Assembly: GCA_003224665.1 (NCBI GenBank)
Contig: QHZM01000037.1
Location: forward strand, 1-14,816
Source: Acidobacteriota bacterium
Lineage (GTDB): Bacteria > Acidobacteriota > Terriglobia > UBA7540
Length of the DNA: 14,816 nucleotides
Direction: 5' to 3'
Shown: in pieces, positions 1-7,323 of the stretch
Position numbering within the stretch: the first letter of the stretch is position 1
Layout: every line of letters starts with the position of its first letter
Position numbers and translations under genes: made by a program
Notes under the pieces: model-generated
What the model was told of the DNA's origin: nothing
Seen by the model: only the letters and a program-made list of their open reading frames with translations
The model's database searches: none

Positions 1-1
1 C

Positions 2-1138
2 GATTTTGTTATCGGGACGAACGAGCTTGAAAGGGTCGTTGAAGCCTGCGCCGACGCGGCCGGCTCTCGCTCCTGGGGAGGAGCCCCCGAGCCATACCTC
101 TATCACGAGTTCACTCCCCGGGTGCTCTCGACCCCCGGATACTCCGCCTACATCAAGATTGCCGAGGGATGCGACCACCCTTGCTCTTTCTGCGTCATAC
201 CGAAGATGCGCGGGCGCTTCCGGTCGCGCAGCCTGGAATCCGTTGTGCGAGAGGCGGAGGGCCTGGCGCGGCGGGGAGTGCGGGAACTCACCCTGGTCGG
301 GCAGGACACGACAAGCTTCGGCGAAGACCTGGGTCTTCGCGGCGGCCTGGCGAAGCTGCTTCGCGAGCTGGGGCAGCTCCCCGGACTCGTCTGGGTCCGT
401 TTCCTCTATTGCTATCCCAACCGGCTGACCGACGGCATGATTGAGGCCGTCGCGGAGACCCCCAAGGTCGCGAAATATTTTGACATCCCGCTCCAGCACG
501 CGAGCCCGCAGGTCTTGAAAGCAATGCGCCGCGGGTCCGGCGGCGACCGGTTCCTGCAGTTGCTCGCAAGAATACGCGCCGCGATCCCAAGCGCAACGCT
601 CCGCACGTCGATGATCGTAGGCTTCCCGGGCGAGACCGAGGAAGACTTCCAGGCTTTGCTCGATTTTGTTCAGGCGGCAGAATTCGACCACCTGGGCGTG
701 TTCCTCTACTCGAACGAGGAAGGAAGCGGGGCCTACTCGCTCCCAGACGCCGTCGCGGCTTCGGTAGCGAAGGCCCGCCAGCGGAAGTTGCTCGCAGCCC
801 AGCGAAAGATCTCGCGGCACAAGCTCCGGCAGGCAGTGGGAAAGACGTTCTCCCTCCTGGTCGAAGGCCGCTCCCAGGAGACCGAGCTGTTGTTGCACGG
901 GCGGCTTGAGTCTCAGGCGCCGGAAATCGACGGCCAGGTTTACATCAACGATTTCGCCGGCACGGAGCCGCGCCCAGGAGAATTCCGTCGGGTCACCATC
1001 ACGTCTGCTTCCGACTATGATCTGGTCGGACGGCTCGAGGAAGCGCATTCTGCCGAGCCGACGACCCCGCGGATGGGTGGGCTCGTCGCGGGGGTGCGGC
1101 TCGTTGAGATCCAGCCCGCCTCTCAAGGCTCGGGATAG
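2..1138 (+). CDS. rimO: Ribosomal protein S12 methylthiotransferase RimO (5' truncated by window edge)
   Basis: RimO is a radical-SAM enzyme that adds a methylthio group to the conserved aspartate of ribosomal protein S12. The frame is open from base 2 with no start, so the N-terminus lies outside the window. The radical-SAM cluster motif CxxxCxxC is at 170-193 (C-DHP-C-SF-C), followed by IPKMRGRFRSR, typical of RimO rather than MiaB. In E. coli RimO the first of these cysteines is near residue 150 and here it is codon 57, so about 90 residues, most of the N-terminal MTTase domain, are missing. The radical-SAM core continues with FLYCYPNRLTD, DIPLQHAS and RTSMIVGFPGETEEDF. A TRAM-like RNA-binding domain follows (about codons 278-346). 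The last 30 or so residues are a non-conserved tail. yacG follows after about 20 nt, suggesting co-transcription. Confidence 0.95.
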   Translation, partial: DFVIGTNELERVVEACADAAGSRSWGGAPEPYLYHEFTPRVLSTPGYSAYIKIAEGCDHPCSFCVIPKMRGRFRSRSLESVVREAEGLARRGVRELTLVGQDTTSFGEDLGLRGGLAKLLRELGQLPGLVWVRFLYCYPNRLTDGMIEAVAETPKVAKYFDIPLQHASPQVLKAMRRGSGGDRFLQLLARIRAAIPSATLRTSMIVGFPGETEEDFQALLDFVQAAEFDHLGVFLYSNEEGSGAYSLPDAVAASVAKARQRKLLAAQRKISRHKLRQAVGKTFSLLVEGRSQETELLLHGRLESQAPEIDGQVYINDFAGTEPRPGEFRRVTITSASDYDLVGRLEEAHSAEPTTPRMGGLVAGVRLVEIQPASQGSG

Positions 1139-1158
1139 CCGAAGCGCAGGGGATGGTC

Positions 1159-1356
1159 ATGAAGTGTCTCATCTGCGGACGGGAGACCGTTTACCAGGGC
1201 AACCCCTTTCGCCCCTTCTGTAGCGAGCGCTGCAAGTTAATCGACCTGGACAACTGGCTGGCCGGGCGCTATCGGATACCCATTTCGTCCGAAAACCGGG
1301 AATCGAAGTCTTCCGCCCCCGTGCCGGTGGACGACGAAGCAGGCGACGGTGACTGA
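1159..1356 (+). CDS. yacG: YacG-like zinc-finger protein (DNA gyrase inhibitor family)
   Basis: This small protein (65 aa) has the YacG Cys4 zinc-binding pattern: C3-x2-C6 at the N-terminus and C21-x3-C25, followed by LIDLDNWLAGRYRIP, the family's diagnostic segment. YacG of E. coli binds GyrB and inhibits gyrase; the same role here is inferred from family membership only. Two in-frame ATGs exist (1153 and 1159). I chose 1159 because AGGGG at 1148-1152 then sits 6 nt upstream, whereas it would touch the 1153 start. The C-terminal tail is acidic and unconserved. The last 8 nt overlap the pgpA start (GTG at 1349), implying translational coupling. Confidence 0.88.
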   Translation: MKCLICGRETVYQGNPFRPFCSERCKLIDLDNWLAGRYRIPISSENRESKSSAPVPVDDEAGDGD

Positions 1357-1831
1357 TCGGCGCAGGGGAGCGGGGGCGTGGATCGCGACCTGCGCGGGAG
1401 CCGGATACCTCCCGCTCATCCCCGGCACGGCAGGCTCAGCCCTGGTACTCGGCCTGGTTGCGGCGCTGGGACACATGCCCCTCACCCGACTGGGGCTCAC
1501 AGCGACGCTTGCCGCGGCCGCGGTGGTCATCTTTATCGCGGGCGTGTGGGCTGCCGGAGAGGCTGAAAAGTTTTTCGGCCGCAAAGACCCCGGGCAGGCA
1601 GTCATTGACGAACTCGTGGGGCAAATCATCACATTCCTCTCCCGCCCCGCGGCATCCTGGAAGTGGTTGCTGTTGGGGTTTTTGGTGTTCCGGGTTTTCG
1701 ACATCATCAAGCCGTTCCCGGCACGGCGCGCTGAGAAATTACCAGGCGGGTGGGGTATCATGTTGGACGATGTCATCGCGGGAGCTTATGGTCTCTTGAC
1801 GCTATCGCTGCTCGGATTCAAGTTCAATTGA
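1349..1831 (+). CDS. pgpA: Phosphatidylglycerophosphatase A (PgpA)
   Basis: PgpA dephosphorylates phosphatidylglycerophosphate to phosphatidylglycerol in the inner membrane. The 160-residue length is normal. Family signatures are present: GYLPLIPGTAGS (19-30), the acidic catalytic segment KDPGQAVIDELVGQ (79-92), FRVFDIIKPFP (114-124) and GGWGIMLDDVIAGAYG (133-148). Hydrophobic stretches at about 31-42, 52-70, 106-118 and 141-157 agree with an integral membrane protein. The start is a GTG overlapping the yacG stop by 8 nt. The product serves the same phospholipid pathway as plsY further down the cluster. Confidence 0.92.
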   Translation: MTDRRRGAGAWIATCAGAGYLPLIPGTAGSALVLGLVAALGHMPLTRLGLTATLAAAAVVIFIAGVWAAGEAEKFFGRKDPGQAVIDELVGQIITFLSRPAASWKWLLLGFLVFRVFDIIKPFPARRAEKLPGGWGIMLDDVIAGAYGLLTLSLLGFKFN

Positions 1832-1866
1832 GTTTGTGGAGAAAGGCCAACAAGTCAGACGCACCG

Positions 1867-2898
1867 ATGGAAAAGGGAGCCCCGGGTAAACCTCAAATCG
1901 AGAGAGTGGCGCCACGTGCCGCCATTGCGGGCGGAGAAATCGCCATTCGCGGAACGGGCCTTACGGAGAACGGAAACCGGCGTCCGGTCGTGCGCTTTGG
2001 TGACCAGCTCGGCAGCCTGCTGCTGTGTTCCCCGAATCAAATCGTCGTCAAGGTACCCGATGGCGTCGTCAGCGGGGACATTACCGTGGACACGGGGGCT
2101 GCGGTGAGCCCGCCCGTCTCGGTGAAAGTGGGCACCACCATCGCCGATAACCTGCATCCCGTGGGCAACCCCGCCGTGGATTCTGCCGGCAACATTTACA
2201 GCACCTTCAGCGGTAGCCGCGGTCAGAAAGTCCCGGTCTCCGTCTATAAAATCGACCCCGCCCGCAAAATGCGGCCCTTGATTAGCGACCTCATGAATGC
2301 CACGGGGCTGGCCCTCGACCGCGAGGGCATGCTGTACGTCTCGAGCCGGATGGAAGGAACGATTTACCGCGTCACGCCCGATGCCGAGCGATCGGTTTAT
2401 GCCGAGGGGATGGGAGTGGCGACCGGAATCGCTTTCGATCACGAAGAAAACCTCTACGTCGGGGACCGCACCGGCACGATTTTCAAGATCGACCGAAAAC
2501 GCGAGATTTTCGTCTTCGCGACGCTGGAGCCGAGCGTCGCCGCCTATCACCTAGCCTTTGGGCCCAAAGGAAACCTCTATGTGACCGGCCCCACCACCTC
2601 CAGCTTCGACCACGTCTTCCGTATCACACCGTCGGGCCATGTCACGTCTTTCTACAGGGGAGTAGGGCGGCCACAAGGGCTCGCTTTCGACGCCGAGGGA
2701 AACCTTTACGTGGCATCTTCACTGGGAGGGCGGCGCGGGATTGTGCGCGTGACGCCGAACGCCGGGGCGGAACTGGTCGTCTCAGGAAATGGCATTGTGG
2801 GTCTGGCCTTCACTCGCCAGCGCGCGCTGATTCTGGCCACCAGCCAGTCCTTGATCGAATTGTACATGGGCATCGAAGGCAGACCTCTCATCCAGTGA
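1867..2898 (+). CDS. IPT/TIG-domain and NHL-repeat beta-propeller protein
   Basis: The product is about 343 aa. Residues of about 10-85 form an IPT/TIG immunoglobulin-like domain (IERVAPRAAIAGGEIAIRGTGL, ending near ITVDTGAAVSPPVSVKVG). The rest contains repeated six-bladed-propeller blades of NHL/SMP-30 type, seen as recurring phrases: GNPAVDSAGNIYSTF, ATGLALDREGMLYVSS, ATGIAFDHEENLYVGD, YHLAFGPKGNLYVTG and PQGLAFDAEGNLYVAS. No signal peptide or transmembrane segment is visible, so it may be cytoplasmic. The biochemical function is unknown; propellers of this type bind ligands or proteins or act as lactonases. ATG 1867 starts just before the IPT domain but has no well-placed ribosome-binding site (GGAGAAAGG is about 20 nt upstream). 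An in-frame TTG at 1828 or 1834 is possible. Confidence 0.8.
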   Translation: MEKGAPGKPQIERVAPRAAIAGGEIAIRGTGLTENGNRRPVVRFGDQLGSLLLCSPNQIVVKVPDGVVSGDITVDTGAAVSPPVSVKVGTTIADNLHPVGNPAVDSAGNIYSTFSGSRGQKVPVSVYKIDPARKMRPLISDLMNATGLALDREGMLYVSSRMEGTIYRVTPDAERSVYAEGMGVATGIAFDHEENLYVGDRTGTIFKIDRKREIFVFATLEPSVAAYHLAFGPKGNLYVTGPTTSSFDHVFRITPSGHVTSFYRGVGRPQGLAFDAEGNLYVASSLGGRRGIVRVTPNAGAELVVSGNGIVGLAFTRQRALILATSQSLIELYMGIEGRPLIQ

Positions 2899-2981
2899 TA
2901 TATCGCTGGTGACGAGTCGGGGCCTGGCATTACAGATCTGGGAGCCGGGCCTCGCCCGTCGTCTTTCGCTATCGAGCTTGC

Positions 2982-4217
2982 ATGGATGCCGAAATTATCG
3001 CCGTGGGATCCGAGCTGCTCACGCCCGAGCGGATGGACACCAACTCGCTCTTCCTCACCAAGAAACTCAATGCTCTGGGCATCGAAGTCCGATACAAAAC
3101 GATCGTGGGCGACGAGCCCGAACGCCTGGCTGCCGTGCTCCGTGGGGCAATGAACAGATCCCAACTCGTTATCGTCACCGGCGGCCTCGGTCCCACGGAA
3201 GACGACGTCAACCGGAACGTTCTGGCCGAAGTGCTGGGGCGGAAGCTTCGGGAAGTCCCGGAAGTCCGCCGCCGCATCCAGGAACGCTTCGCGAGCCTCG
3301 GACGGACCATGCCCGAGAACAACCTCCGTCAGGCATTGGTGCCGGAAGGGGCCGATTGGCTGCCCAATGAGCTCGGGACGGCGGCGGGCCTCTGGGCGCA
3401 ACAGGGCGGCGCGACCATCGTGCTCCTGCCCGGCCCCCCCGCGGAGCTCGAGGGCATGTTCGAGGCGCAGTGCAAGGCGCGCCTGGAGAAGCTCGCGCCC
3501 AAAGAACGCATCCTGACTCGGGTGTATAAGGTTGTGGGTCTGCCGGAGTCCGAGGTGGACCAGCGGATCGCCCCCATTTACAAAGCCTACCAGATTCCCG
3601 TCACCACCATCCTCGCCACACCCGGGGCAATTGAAGTCCACCTCCGCGCCCGGGCCGCAAGCGAGCGGGAAGCGGAAGCCATGCTCAACGAGCTCGGCGA
3701 CAAGATCGAACTCGCCCTGGGCGACCACATCTTTTCATCGCACGGGGAGTCCCTGGAAGAGGTGGTCGGAATGTACCTCGTGATGAAACACAAGACCGTG
3801 GCGGTGGCGGAAAGCTGTACGGGCGGGCTGCTGAGCGAGCGCTTGACCCGGACGCCGGGCAGCTCAAACTTTTATGCGGGCGGAGCGGTCTGCTACTCGG
3901 ACGACCTCAAGACCAAAATGGCCGGGGTGCCGAGGTCGCTGATCGAGGAAAACGGCGCCGTTTCAAAGCCGGTGGCGCAGGCGCTCGCCGAAGGTATCCG
4001 GAAACGCGCCGGGGCCTCCATCGGGATCGGGATCACCGGCGTCGCGGGGCCGAGCGGCGGATGCCCCGAAAAGCCCGTCGGGCTCGTTTACGTCGCCCTG
4101 GCCGACGAAGCCAGGACGCAGGTCCGCGAGTTTCGTTTTCCCGGGAACCGGGAACGGATCAGATACTGGGCCACGCAGGCTGCTCTGGAGATGGTCCGGC
4201 GGTCCCTGAAGTCGTAG
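2982..4217 (+). CDS. cinA: CinA-family protein (MoCF-biosynthesis-like domain plus PncC nicotinamide-nucleotide amidase)
   Basis: This is a full-length 411-residue two-domain CinA. The N-terminal molybdopterin-binding-like domain (about 4-170) starts EIIAVGSELL and carries TGGLGPTEDD at 66-75 and LLPGPPAELEGMF at 148-160. The C-terminal PncC domain (about 255-405) has AESCTGG at 276-282 with the catalytic serine at 278, YAGGAVCYSDDLKT, and GITGVAGPSGG at 350-360. In characterised CinA proteins the two domains give ADP-ribose pyrophosphatase and nicotinamide mononucleotide deamidase activities, acting in pyridine nucleotide repair. The name comes from competence induction in Gram-positives, which is not implied here. 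It starts 83 nt after the NHL gene and ends 39 nt before thpR. Confidence 0.95.
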   Translation: MDAEIIAVGSELLTPERMDTNSLFLTKKLNALGIEVRYKTIVGDEPERLAAVLRGAMNRSQLVIVTGGLGPTEDDVNRNVLAEVLGRKLREVPEVRRRIQERFASLGRTMPENNLRQALVPEGADWLPNELGTAAGLWAQQGGATIVLLPGPPAELEGMFEAQCKARLEKLAPKERILTRVYKVVGLPESEVDQRIAPIYKAYQIPVTTILATPGAIEVHLRARAASEREAEAMLNELGDKIELALGDHIFSSHGESLEEVVGMYLVMKHKTVAVAESCTGGLLSERLTRTPGSSNFYAGGAVCYSDDLKTKMAGVPRSLIEENGAVSKPVAQALAEGIRKRAGASIGIGITGVAGPSGGCPEKPVGLVYVALADEARTQVREFRFPGNRERIRYWATQAALEMVRRSLKS

Positions 4218-4256
4218 CCAAGGTCCCGGCCGCTTCCGGCGAGTTCGCCGCCTATT

Positions 4257-4829
4257 GTGCGCGCCTTCATCGCCATCGCGCTGCCGGATTCCATTCTGGA
4301 CGAACTCAAACGGCAGCAAGCTTCATTCCGCTCCGCTCGTTCGTGGCCCTCCACTGCCTCGGATGAAATTCGCTGGACGCGGCCGGAGGGAATCCACCTG
4401 ACGCTCAAGTTCCTCGGGGAAATTTCCGAGGAGCAAGCCCGAAAAGTAATTGACGCGCTCGGTACCCTCGAGCGCTTCGAAAAATTCTGGGTGGAGGTCA
4501 AAGGTTTCGGGTTCTTTCCGGACGCCCGCCGGCCGCGCGTGTTCTGGGCGGGACTCGAGGCTCTGCCCGGCCTGGCCGAGCTTACAGGAAAAGTCGAGGA
4601 TGCCATGGGCAACCTGGGCTTTCCCCGTGAGACCCGACCCTTCACTCCGCATTTGACACTCGCGCGGTTTAAAACTCCGCGAGGGCAACCGGAGCTTGAG
4701 ACGCTCGTGGGCCGGGAAGCCCATAGGAGCCTGGGGCGGTTTGAGGTCTCGGAATTCTTCTTGTACGAGAGCAAGCTCGGTCCGCGAGGGGCCGAGTACC
4801 GGAAAGTGGCGCGCATTCCGCGCCCGTAG
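4257..4829 (+). CDS. thpR: RNA 2',3'-cyclic phosphodiesterase ThpR (2'-5' RNA ligase family)
   Basis: The 190-residue protein has the two HxTx motifs that define the 2H phosphoesterase fold: HLTL at 47-50 (in GIHLTLKFLGEI) and HLTL at 132-135 (in FTPHLTLARFK). The N-terminus MRAFIAIALPDSI and the ending FFLYESKLGPRGAEYRKVARIP are typical of ThpR/LigT. These enzymes hydrolyse 2',3'-cyclic phosphates on RNA; the ligase activity is seen in vitro. The start is GTG at 4257 with no clear ribosome-binding site. It lies 39 nt after cinA and 7 nt before plsY. The cinA-thpR pairing recurs in many bacterial genomes. Confidence 0.93.
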   Translation: MRAFIAIALPDSILDELKRQQASFRSARSWPSTASDEIRWTRPEGIHLTLKFLGEISEEQARKVIDALGTLERFEKFWVEVKGFGFFPDARRPRVFWAGLEALPGLAELTGKVEDAMGNLGFPRETRPFTPHLTLARFKTPRGQPELETLVGREAHRSLGRFEVSEFFLYESKLGPRGAEYRKVARIPRP

Positions 4830-4836
4830 AGCCTGA

Positions 4837-5430
4837 ATGTTTGGCGCACTCTCGACGCTGATGGCCTACCTTCTGGGGTCGGTACCCTTTGGCTACGTGA
4901 TTGTACGGTGGAAGAAGGGCATCGACGTCCGCGCCACCGGAAGCGGGTCCATCGGCGCCACCAACGTCATGCGCAACCTGGGGATCGCCGGCTTTCTCGC
5001 GACGTTCTTGCTGGACGCGGGGAAAGGACTCGCCGCCGTCGTCTGCGCGAAGGCGATAACCCACGACGATTCGAGGTGGGTCGCCTCCGCGGCAGTGGCG
5101 GCGATCTTGGGCCATTGCTTTCCCGTCTGGCTGAAATTTCGCGGCGGCAAAGGCGTGGCAACGGGCCTGGGCGCGTTTATCGGTCTCAGTCCGGTTCCTC
5201 TCGGCCTGGCCTCGCTGGTTTTCGCCGTGGTCGTGTCGCTCTCGCGCTACGTTTCGCTCGGCTCGATCGTTGCGTCGGCGTCATTTCCCGCCCTGCTCTA
5301 TATCCGAGACAAGCCGCCACTGCCGGTCCTCCTGGGCGCGGCGACCGGAGCCGCGATCATCATCGTAAAACACCACGCCAACATTCGCAGGCTGCTGAAC
5401 GGGACCGAAAACCGCCTGGGTAGAAAATAG
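4837..5430 (+). CDS. plsY: Glycerol-3-phosphate acyltransferase PlsY
   Basis: PlsY transfers an acyl group from acyl-phosphate (made by PlsX) to glycerol 3-phosphate, the first step of phospholipid synthesis, in the inner membrane. The 197 residues contain the three conserved cytoplasmic motifs: GSGSIGATNVMR at 35-46, LGHCFPVWLKFRGGKGVAT at 91-109, and KHHANIRRLLNGTENRLG at 178-195. Between them are hydrophobic helices at about 3-23, 50-72, 82-97, 110-130, 137-156 and 158-178. It starts 7 nt after the thpR stop and is the last gene of the apparent cluster. The frequent partner gpsA is not next to it here. Confidence 0.96.
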   Translation: MFGALSTLMAYLLGSVPFGYVIVRWKKGIDVRATGSGSIGATNVMRNLGIAGFLATFLLDAGKGLAAVVCAKAITHDDSRWVASAAVAAILGHCFPVWLKFRGGKGVATGLGAFIGLSPVPLGLASLVFAVVVSLSRYVSLGSIVASASFPALLYIRDKPPLPVLLGAATGAAIIIVKHHANIRRLLNGTENRLGRK

Positions 5431-5467
5431 GACGGCAGGAAGAACTGGCGATTTCTTCCCTGTCGAA

Positions 5468-5517
5468 ACCCCCGGAGCGGGTGTTGGCATCCGTTGATTC
5501 ATCAACACCCTAGGGGT
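5468..5517 (+). other. Nested inverted repeats between plsY and the sensor gene
   Basis: An exact 8-bp inverted repeat, GGGTGTTG (5479-5486) with CAACACCC (5503-5510), is enclosed by ACCCC (5468-5472) with GGGGT (5513-5517). The 16-nt loop contains GTTGAT (5493-5498), which can instead pair with ATCAAC (5501-5506). There is no T-run downstream, so it is not a standard intrinsic terminator. It could be an operator, an mRNA 3'-end stabiliser for plsY, or a leader structure for the next gene. Function unknown. Confidence 0.45.
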
Positions 5518-5546
5518 CCAGACTCATCCCCGCCGCGCTCCGCCTA

Positions 5547-5576
5547 TTGATTTCCTTTTAGCCTTTCCACTAAGAT
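5547..5576 (+). promoter_or_regulatory. Possible sigma70-type promoter upstream of the Cache-HD-GYP gene
   Basis: A TTGATT hexamer (5547-5552) and TAAGAT (5571-5576) are separated by 18 nt, just upstream of the ATG at 5596. Each matches 4 of 6 consensus bases. The surrounding 40 nt are visibly more AT-rich than the flanking genes. The assignment is tentative. Confidence 0.3.
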
Positions 5577-5595
5577 GCCGTTGATGTGAGGCCGC

Positions 5596-6663
5596 ATGAA
5601 ACGTAAGCGCCCCCGGCGCCTGCGAATCCTATACGTCTTGCTCGCCATCCTCATCGCGATCAGCGTCCTCCCCCTGTGGTTCTACGGGAGGACGATGAGC
5701 CAGGCGAACCAGCAGACCTTGAAGACGCAGGAGCAGATTCTCCAGACGACGATCGCGCAGTCGCTGGGCCAGGAGATTTCGCTTTACATGGCCAATCTGC
5801 GGCAGAACTTGAGCGAATTATTCGACACGGTCCTCCCGCTCGCCTCCCAGATTGACGCCGCGAGCTTCAGCACCGACCCGAGGCTCCGGAGCGCACTCGA
5901 GAACTTCATCACCGGCCCGCACAACGTGAGCATCCCGTACGCGACCGCGGTCAACAATGAAGCCCAGGGGCGCGGCGCGCAAGCTCCGGACTACAACGTG
6001 GCCGACGACGCCTTCGTCCGGAAGTCTCTTGAGTCCGCCTTCATCGCCGCGCGCCAGGGGCACGAGTACCAAAGCGACCCGCCCATCACCGTCGTGACAC
6101 AAAAAGGGAGGGAACTGGTCATGGTCATTTCCCGCCCTATCAACGTGAAAGGCCGCTTCCTGGGAATGGTCGCCGCCGTCGTCACGCTAAAGCACATCGT
6201 CAAGCGGCTTAAGGACACCGCGGAGTACACGGGCCTCGAAGCCTATATCGTGGACAGCGCCGGCCGTCTGATTGCCTCGAGCAACCCGGACACCAAAGTG
6301 CCAGGCATGGACATGGCAAGCGTCCCCCTGGTTCAAAAATTCCTGGTCTCGGGCGGCAACGCCACCGAAACGTCCGAGTTCGACGTGGGCGAAGGCCAGA
6401 GCGCCAGACGCATGCTGGGCGCCTACTCGCAGGTGCTGAGCGTCAAGTGGGGAGTGATCGTCCAGAGGAAATTGAGCGACGCCTACCACTCGGTGACCGA
6501 GATGCAGCGGAAAACGGTGTGGTGGGGTGTTGTGGCGATCGCGCTCAGCCTGGCGGTCGGCGCCGTGGCGGCCAAGTCCATCACTCGCCCCATCGACGAC
6601 TTGACCCAGACGGCGCGGGCCATCGCCCAGCGGGACTTCTCCCATCGCGCCCGCCGCCGTTGA
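5596..6663 (+). pseudogene. Membrane Cache-HAMP sensor, N-terminal part of an interrupted HD-GYP signalling protein
   Basis: The 355 residues comprise an N-terminal basic stretch and transmembrane helix (about 10-30, LYVLLAILIAISVLPLWFYG), an extracytoplasmic Cache-like ligand-sensing region (about 40-295, including EAYIVDSAGRLIASSNPDT), a second helix (about 308-326), and the beginning of a HAMP linker (SITRPIDDLTQTARAIAQRDFSHRA). The frame then ends abruptly at TGA 6661-6663 in the middle of HAMP. The HD-GYP output domain follows immediately in frame +1 relative to it. The start ATG has GAGG at 5588-5591. In intact relatives HAMP runs through a helical linker into the output domain, so I read this as one gene with an internal loss of perhaps 150-200 nt, either real or an assembly error. 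Confidence 0.75.
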
Positions 6664-7237
6664 CGCCAAGGACCCCTATACGAAAGGCCATTCGGGCCGC
6701 GTCGCGCAGTATTCCGTCATCCTGGCCAAAGAGCTGGGGCTCTCGGAGGAACAAACAGACAAGATCCGGATCTCCGCCACGCTCCACGACGTCGGCAAAA
6801 TCGGCATTGAAGACCGCGTGCTGAAGAAACCGGGCGTGTTGACCAACGAAGAGTTCGAGCTGATGAAGCGCCACACGGTAATGGGCTACGAGATCGTGCG
6901 TCAGGTAAAGCAGCTTGCGGAGATGCTGCCCGGCATCCGTTGGCACCACGAGGCCTTGAACGGCAAAGGGTATCCGGACGGGATCAGCGGGGACGAAATC
7001 CCGCTGATGACGCGCATCATCGCCGTGGCCGACACCTTCGACGCCGTCACCACCGACCGCCCGTATCAGGCGGGAAGTGACTTTCCCAAGGCGCTCGAAA
7101 TCCTGCGCAAACACGCCGGCAGCCGGTACGATCCCGTCGTCGTGGACGCCATGCACGCCTCTCACTCGAAGGGCGCCTTCCACAAGTTCGAGACCCGCAG
7201 GACTCCTCTGGTCCCCGTTCCCCAGGCCAAGAGCTGA
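6662..7237 (+). pseudogene. HD-GYP domain (c-di-GMP phosphodiesterase), C-terminal part of the interrupted sensor
   Basis: This frame has no start codon of its own near the domain's beginning. The domain begins DAKDPYTKGHSGRVAQYS at 6662, so the only in-frame initiators (such as GTG 6818) would cut it in half. The HD metal site LHDVGKIG and the GYP motif HHEALNGKGYPDGI are intact, as are RIIAVADTFDAVTTDRPY and the C-terminal SRYDPVVVDAM. HD-GYP proteins hydrolyse cyclic di-GMP, so the original protein probably tied a periplasmic signal to c-di-GMP breakdown. The residues just before the domain (PIAPAAVDAKD) retain the end of a typical AAxVDAKDPYT linker, placing the break within about 20 nt of 6650. 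Confidence 0.8.
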
Positions 7238-7309
7238 CCTCCCTTCCCGTTTCTCGCCCCGCCGCTGAGCCGGCGCGCTTCGTCGCTTCCTGCCCGGCGC
7301 CGTACAGGA

Positions 7310-7315
7310 TAGAAT
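7310..7315 (+). promoter_or_regulatory. TAGAAT -10-like box close to the ftsY start
   Basis: TAGAAT matches 5 of 6 bases of the -10 consensus and lies 8 nt before the ftsY ATG at 7324. If used, transcription would begin at about 7322, giving an almost leaderless ftsY mRNA. No good -35 is present (TTCCTG at 7287-7292 is weak). No convincing Shine-Dalgarno precedes the ATG, which fits the leaderless idea but does not prove it. Confidence 0.3.
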
Positions 7316-7323
7316 GGCCTTCC

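Noticed and set aside
2706..3728. A 340-codon open frame on the - strand
   Set aside because: It lies antisense to the NHL gene end and the cinA N-terminal half, a common result of GC-rich coding sequence; cinA is unmistakable on the + strand.
4088..4849. A 253-codon open frame on the - strand
   Set aside because: Antisense shadow of the cinA end and thpR; no domain-like sequence and conserved 2H motifs are on the + strand.
6661..6663. The TGA at the end of the sensor half as a second selenocysteine codon
   Set aside because: Reading through in the same frame gives no family-like sequence; the HD-GYP domain continues in a different frame, so it is a frame change, not recoding.
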